A DNA stretch of 23,792 nt from CALJUZ01 sp003387805 (GTDB lineage: Bacteria > Bacillota > Limnochordia > Limnochordales > ZCTH02-B6). Under the pieces are notes generated by a model that did not search any database, was not told the origin of the DNA, and saw nothing but the letters and a program-made list of their open reading frames with translations. Made by a program: the position numbers and the translations under genes. How positions within the stretch are numbered: position 1 is the first letter of the stretch; every line of letters starts with the position of its first letter. The DNA is taken from contig CALJUZ010000112.1 of the NCBI GenBank assembly GCA_937975235.1, positions 1-23,792 on the forward strand, given 5' to 3'. Below are positions 21,747 to 23,792 of the stretch, in pieces.

Positions 21747-22520
21747 ATGTCGTTTGTGGACGTAGTACGGGACGGGGCCGTGGCCGTCGTCACCTTGAAC
21801 AAGCCCAAGGTCAACGCGCTGGATGCCGAATTTTTGCGGGAAATCGACGACGCCGTGGCGGCGCTGGAACACGACGACGCGGTGCGCGCCGTGCTGTTCC
21901 GGAGCGCCATCCCGGGCATCTTCATTGCCGGTGCGGACATCAAGGCCTTTCAGCAGCCCGAGACGACCCAGGCGGCCATCCGCGCGTTCCACCAGTGCTT
22001 CAACCGCATCGAGGGCCTGCCGAAGCCGGCCGTTGCGGCCATCGGCGGCCACGCGCTGGGCGGCGGCTGCGAGTTCACCCTCGCGTGTGATTTCCGGCTG
22101 ATGGTGGACGACGGCAAGAGCACCATCGGGCTGCCCGAGGTGAGCCTGGGCATTTTCCCCGGCGCGGGCGGCACCCAGCGGCTGCCGCGCCTCATCGGCC
22201 AGGCCCGGGCGCTGGACATCATTTTGCACGGCCGGCGGCTCCAGGCCGACGAGGCCAAGGCCATCGGCTTGGTCAACGAAGTGTTTCCGGAAAACGATTT
22301 CGACGACGCGGCCATGGAGTACGCCCGGAGGCTGGCCGCCGGCCCGACGCTGGCTCTGGCCGCGGCCAAGACCCACGTGCGGCGGGCCTTCGAGGCGCCG
22401 CTGGAGGAAGGGCTGCGGGCCGAGGCCGAGGCCTTCGTCGCCATTGTGAACACCAACGACGCGCGGGAAGGCGTCCAGGCCTTCCTGGAAAAGCGGCGGC
22501 CCGAATTCCGGGGCTCGTGA
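21747..22520 (+). CDS. Enoyl-CoA hydratase/isomerase family protein
   Basis: Crotonase-fold enzyme (257 aa, normal size) that most likely adds water to trans-2-enoyl-CoA. Oxyanion-hole parts IAGADIKAF (about 55-63) and GGHALGGGCEF (about 97-107) are present. Both hydratase glutamates are kept: the Glu in GGGCEFTLACD and the Glu in LPEVSLGIFPGAGGTQRL. These are the two catalytic positions of rat enoyl-CoA hydratase, so true hydratase activity is plausible, for short chains beside the FadN hydratase. ATG 21747 follows GGAGGTGG; the longer upstream frame has no such support. It is a single gene after the met operon and convergent with the TVP38-family gene. Confidence 0.93.
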   Translation: MSFVDVVRDGAVAVVTLNKPKVNALDAEFLREIDDAVAALEHDDAVRAVLFRSAIPGIFIAGADIKAFQQPETTQAAIRAFHQCFNRIEGLPKPAVAAIGGHALGGGCEFTLACDFRLMVDDGKSTIGLPEVSLGIFPGAGGTQRLPRLIGQARALDIILHGRRLQADEAKAIGLVNEVFPENDFDDAAMEYARRLAAGPTLALAAAKTHVRRAFEAPLEEGLRAEAEAFVAIVNTNDAREGVQAFLEKRRPEFRGS

Positions 22521-22532
22521 GGCCGCGACTTG

Positions 22533-22557
22533 CCGGGGCGTGATCCGGCGTCCCCGG
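22533..22557. terminator. Weak hairpin between convergent genes
   Basis: CCGGGG pairs with CCCCGG around a 13-nt loop in the 47-nt gap between two converging genes. A competing 5-bp stem (GCCGG/CCGGC) overlaps it. There is no T-run, so it is at best a weak bidirectional terminator. Confidence 0.25.
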
Positions 22558-22567
22558 GGGCTGGTTC

Positions 22568-23281
22568 TCAGGACGCGCCCCGCTTGAACCACCACCGATA
22601 GGCCAGCGCACCTGCCAGGACGACCCCGCCGCCGATGGCCAGCCACCATCGGTAGGCGGGGTTTTCCAGCACGCCTTGGCCCACGAACGAGAACAAGGCG
22701 ATGGAGGGCAAGTCGCCGACGGCCGTGGCCGCGAGGAAGTGGGCCGGCGGCAGCCGGCTGAACCCGGCCACGTAGCTCCACACGTCGCTGGACGTGAAGG
22801 GGACGAGGCGGAGCACCAGCAGCGCCACGAACCCGTTGTGCCGGCTGAAGTCGTCCACCCTGGCCAGGAGGGCTTGGGGGATGAGGCGGCGCACGAAACG
22901 GCGGCCGACCCAACGGGCCGCGGAGAAGGCCGCCAGCGCCCCCAGCAGGACGCCCGCCAGGGAGACGAGGCCGCCCAGCCACGGGCCGAACAGCACGCCG
23001 TTGGCAATCATGAGAAACCAGGCGGGCAACGGCGCCACCAGCGACTCCACCACGAACAGGGCCAAGACGACGACGACGGTCCAGCCGCCGAACCCGCGCA
23101 GGAAGTCGACGGCTTCCTCCAGCTCCGCGTCGCGCAGAAAGCGCCGCACGTCCCGCCAGGTGTCGGGCGCGGCGCCCAGCGACACCAGGAGCAGGAGGAC
23201 GGCGGCGAGGACGATGAGGGCGGTCACTCCGGCGGCTCTCGAATGCAGCACGGATGTAGCATGCCCGCCCGCAGCGGGCAA
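22568..23281 (-). CDS. TVP38/TMEM64 (VTT/DedA-like) membrane protein
   Basis: A 237-aa integral membrane protein. An N-terminal helix (about 17-36) is followed by a periplasmic/outer segment. The VTT domain (about 68-195) has re-entrant-type features: PLPAWFLMIANGVLFGPWLGG, FSAARWVGRRF, LRLVPFTSSDVWSYVAGFSRLP. A last helix follows, with a basic tail WWFKRG. The Arg-x-x-P-F and FGxxxG patterns are typical of the family, whose members are linked to lipid scrambling or membrane homeostasis. The start is uncertain: TTG 23281 gives the full length, but in-frame GTGs at 23251 and 23227 are possible and none has a good ribosome-binding site. It follows the 45-aa membrane protein by 51 nt and is probably co-transcribed with it. 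Confidence 0.85.
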   Translation of the reverse strand: MPAAGGHATSVLHSRAAGVTALIVLAAVLLLLVSLGAAPDTWRDVRRFLRDAELEEAVDFLRGFGGWTVVVVLALFVVESLVAPLPAWFLMIANGVLFGPWLGGLVSLAGVLLGALAAFSAARWVGRRFVRRLIPQALLARVDDFSRHNGFVALLVLRLVPFTSSDVWSYVAGFSRLPPAHFLAATAVGDLPSIALFSFVGQGVLENPAYRWWLAIGGGVVLAGALAYRWWFKRGAS

Positions 23282-23332
23282 ATACCTGCTCGCGCGGGGA
23301 TTCGCGCGGGAGCGCCGGCCCGGGCGGCCGGG

Positions 23333-23470
23333 TCAGCCGAACAGCGGAATGACGTAGCGGGCCAGGAACCAGAGGACGGCTACGACGATGATGACGACGG
23401 CGCCCCACTTGATGGCCGCGGTGCCGACGGGCTCGCCTCCGTGGCGCGGCGGTTCGTTGGGTGTGTCCAT
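23333..23470 (-). CDS. 45-aa single-pass membrane protein
   Basis: A small protein I do not recognise. The first 20 residues are hydrophilic and Pro/Glu-rich (MDTPNEPPRHGGEPVG). They are followed by one strong transmembrane helix, IKWGAVVIIVVAVLWFLARY, and a short end VIPLFG. ATG 23470 has GGGAGG 7 nt upstream, which is why I choose it over the longer open frame. The hydrophilic N-terminus suggests a tail-anchored protein or a small subunit of a membrane complex. It precedes the TVP38-family gene on the same strand and follows a terminator, so it is likely the first gene of that two-gene unit. No clear promoter box is seen in the 100 nt upstream. Confidence 0.65.
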   Translation of the reverse strand: MDTPNEPPRHGGEPVGTAAIKWGAVVIIVVAVLWFLARYVIPLFG

Positions 23471-23570
23471 GGCGTCGCCTCCCGCATCTTGTGCCGTTGC
23501 GCCAGGGCTGTGATGGAAAGGGTTCCCGCCGCGCCGGCGCGGCATACGTCTTGCCGCCGGACACCGCCCA

Positions 23571-23604
23571 TAAAAAGAGCCCGACCGCCGGCGGGCGGCC
23601 GGGC
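23571..23604 (-). terminator. Intrinsic terminator of the gene at the right edge
   Basis: On the minus strand GCCCGGCCGCC pairs with GGCGGTCGGGC (11 bp, one G-U) around a CGCC loop and is followed by TCTTTTTA. It lies 30 nt after the stop of the partial gene at 23635. This is the best canonical terminator outside the riboswitch. Confidence 0.88.
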
Positions 23605-23634
23605 CCAGGCTCCCGGGCCGTGGACGAACAGCCC

Positions 23635-23792
23635 TTACATCTTGCTCATGAGCTTCTGCGCGATTTCGTAGATCTCGGCCGGATCGTACTCGGGCGCGTA
23701 GATTTCCGGCGCCTCGGGCAGATCCGCCAGCGGTCCGCCCTCCATGGGGCCGTCCACGACTTCGAGCTCGCCGTCGCCCGAAGGGGCGGGGC
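23635..23792 (-). CDS. C-terminal end of an unidentified protein (partial)
   Basis: The last 51 residues of a minus-strand gene that starts beyond the window. The visible part is acidic and Pro-rich (PAPSGDGELEVVDGPMEGGP, later PEAPEIYAPEYDPAEIYE) and ends with a short helix, IAQKLMSKM. It looks like a flexible linker followed by a C-terminal helix. No family can be named from this. The frame is supported by GC-rich third positions, by the stop TAA at 23635-23637 and by the terminator just after it. Confidence 0.7.
   Translation of the reverse strand, partial: PAPSGDGELEVVDGPMEGGPLADLPEAPEIYAPEYDPAEIYEIAQKLMSKM

Overview
The window is GC-rich bacterial chromosome, dense with genes and marked by strong Shine-Dalgarno sites, several TTG/GTG starts and sigma-A type promoters. 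A fadN-fadA-fadE order like that of Bacillus, an lcfA/TetR/etfB/etfA block, a YwjF-like Fe-S membrane oxidoreductase and a transcriptional SAM-I riboswitch all point to a high-GC member of the Bacillota. The exact lineage cannot be read from this piece. I see no rRNA, tRNA, CRISPR array, transposase or phage gene.

Left edge (1-2660): an 18-bp tandem repeat, an aldehyde dehydrogenase on the + strand with a hydrophobic C-terminal tail, then two small minus-strand genes: a four-helix membrane protein and a 108-aa exported protein whose mature part opens with a bacteriocin-leader-like motif.

Core (2673-18860): a fatty-acid beta-oxidation locus built around one divergent intergenic region at 11764-11938. 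Leftwards run a FAA1-type acyl-CoA ligase, an LcfA-type ligase, FadN (hydroxyacyl-CoA dehydrogenase/enoyl-CoA hydratase), FadA (thiolase) and FadE (acyl-CoA dehydrogenase). Rightwards run a TetR-family regulator (probable FadR), EtfB, EtfA, a membrane Fe-S oxidoreductase that probably passes ETF electrons to menaquinone, a second acyl-CoA dehydrogenase and a metallo-beta-lactamase-fold hydrolase. The set covers activation, all four beta-oxidation steps and an electron route to the membrane. Two matching 22-bp imperfect palindromes in the divergent region are probable FadR operators, one beside each transcription start.

Methionine block (18877-21478): a consensus sigma-A promoter, a complete SAM-I riboswitch with readable antiterminator and terminator, then metN, metI and metQ. 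MetN lacks the usual C-terminal NIL domain and MetQ lacks a lipobox cysteine.

Right edge (21747-23792): an enoyl-CoA hydratase (+), then on the minus strand a TVP38/TMEM64-family membrane protein, a 45-aa single-helix protein, a good intrinsic terminator and the C-terminus of a gene that continues past the window. The most unusual item is the small exported peptide plus membrane-protein pair at 1729-2558. The rest is largely recognisable metabolism with informative regulation.
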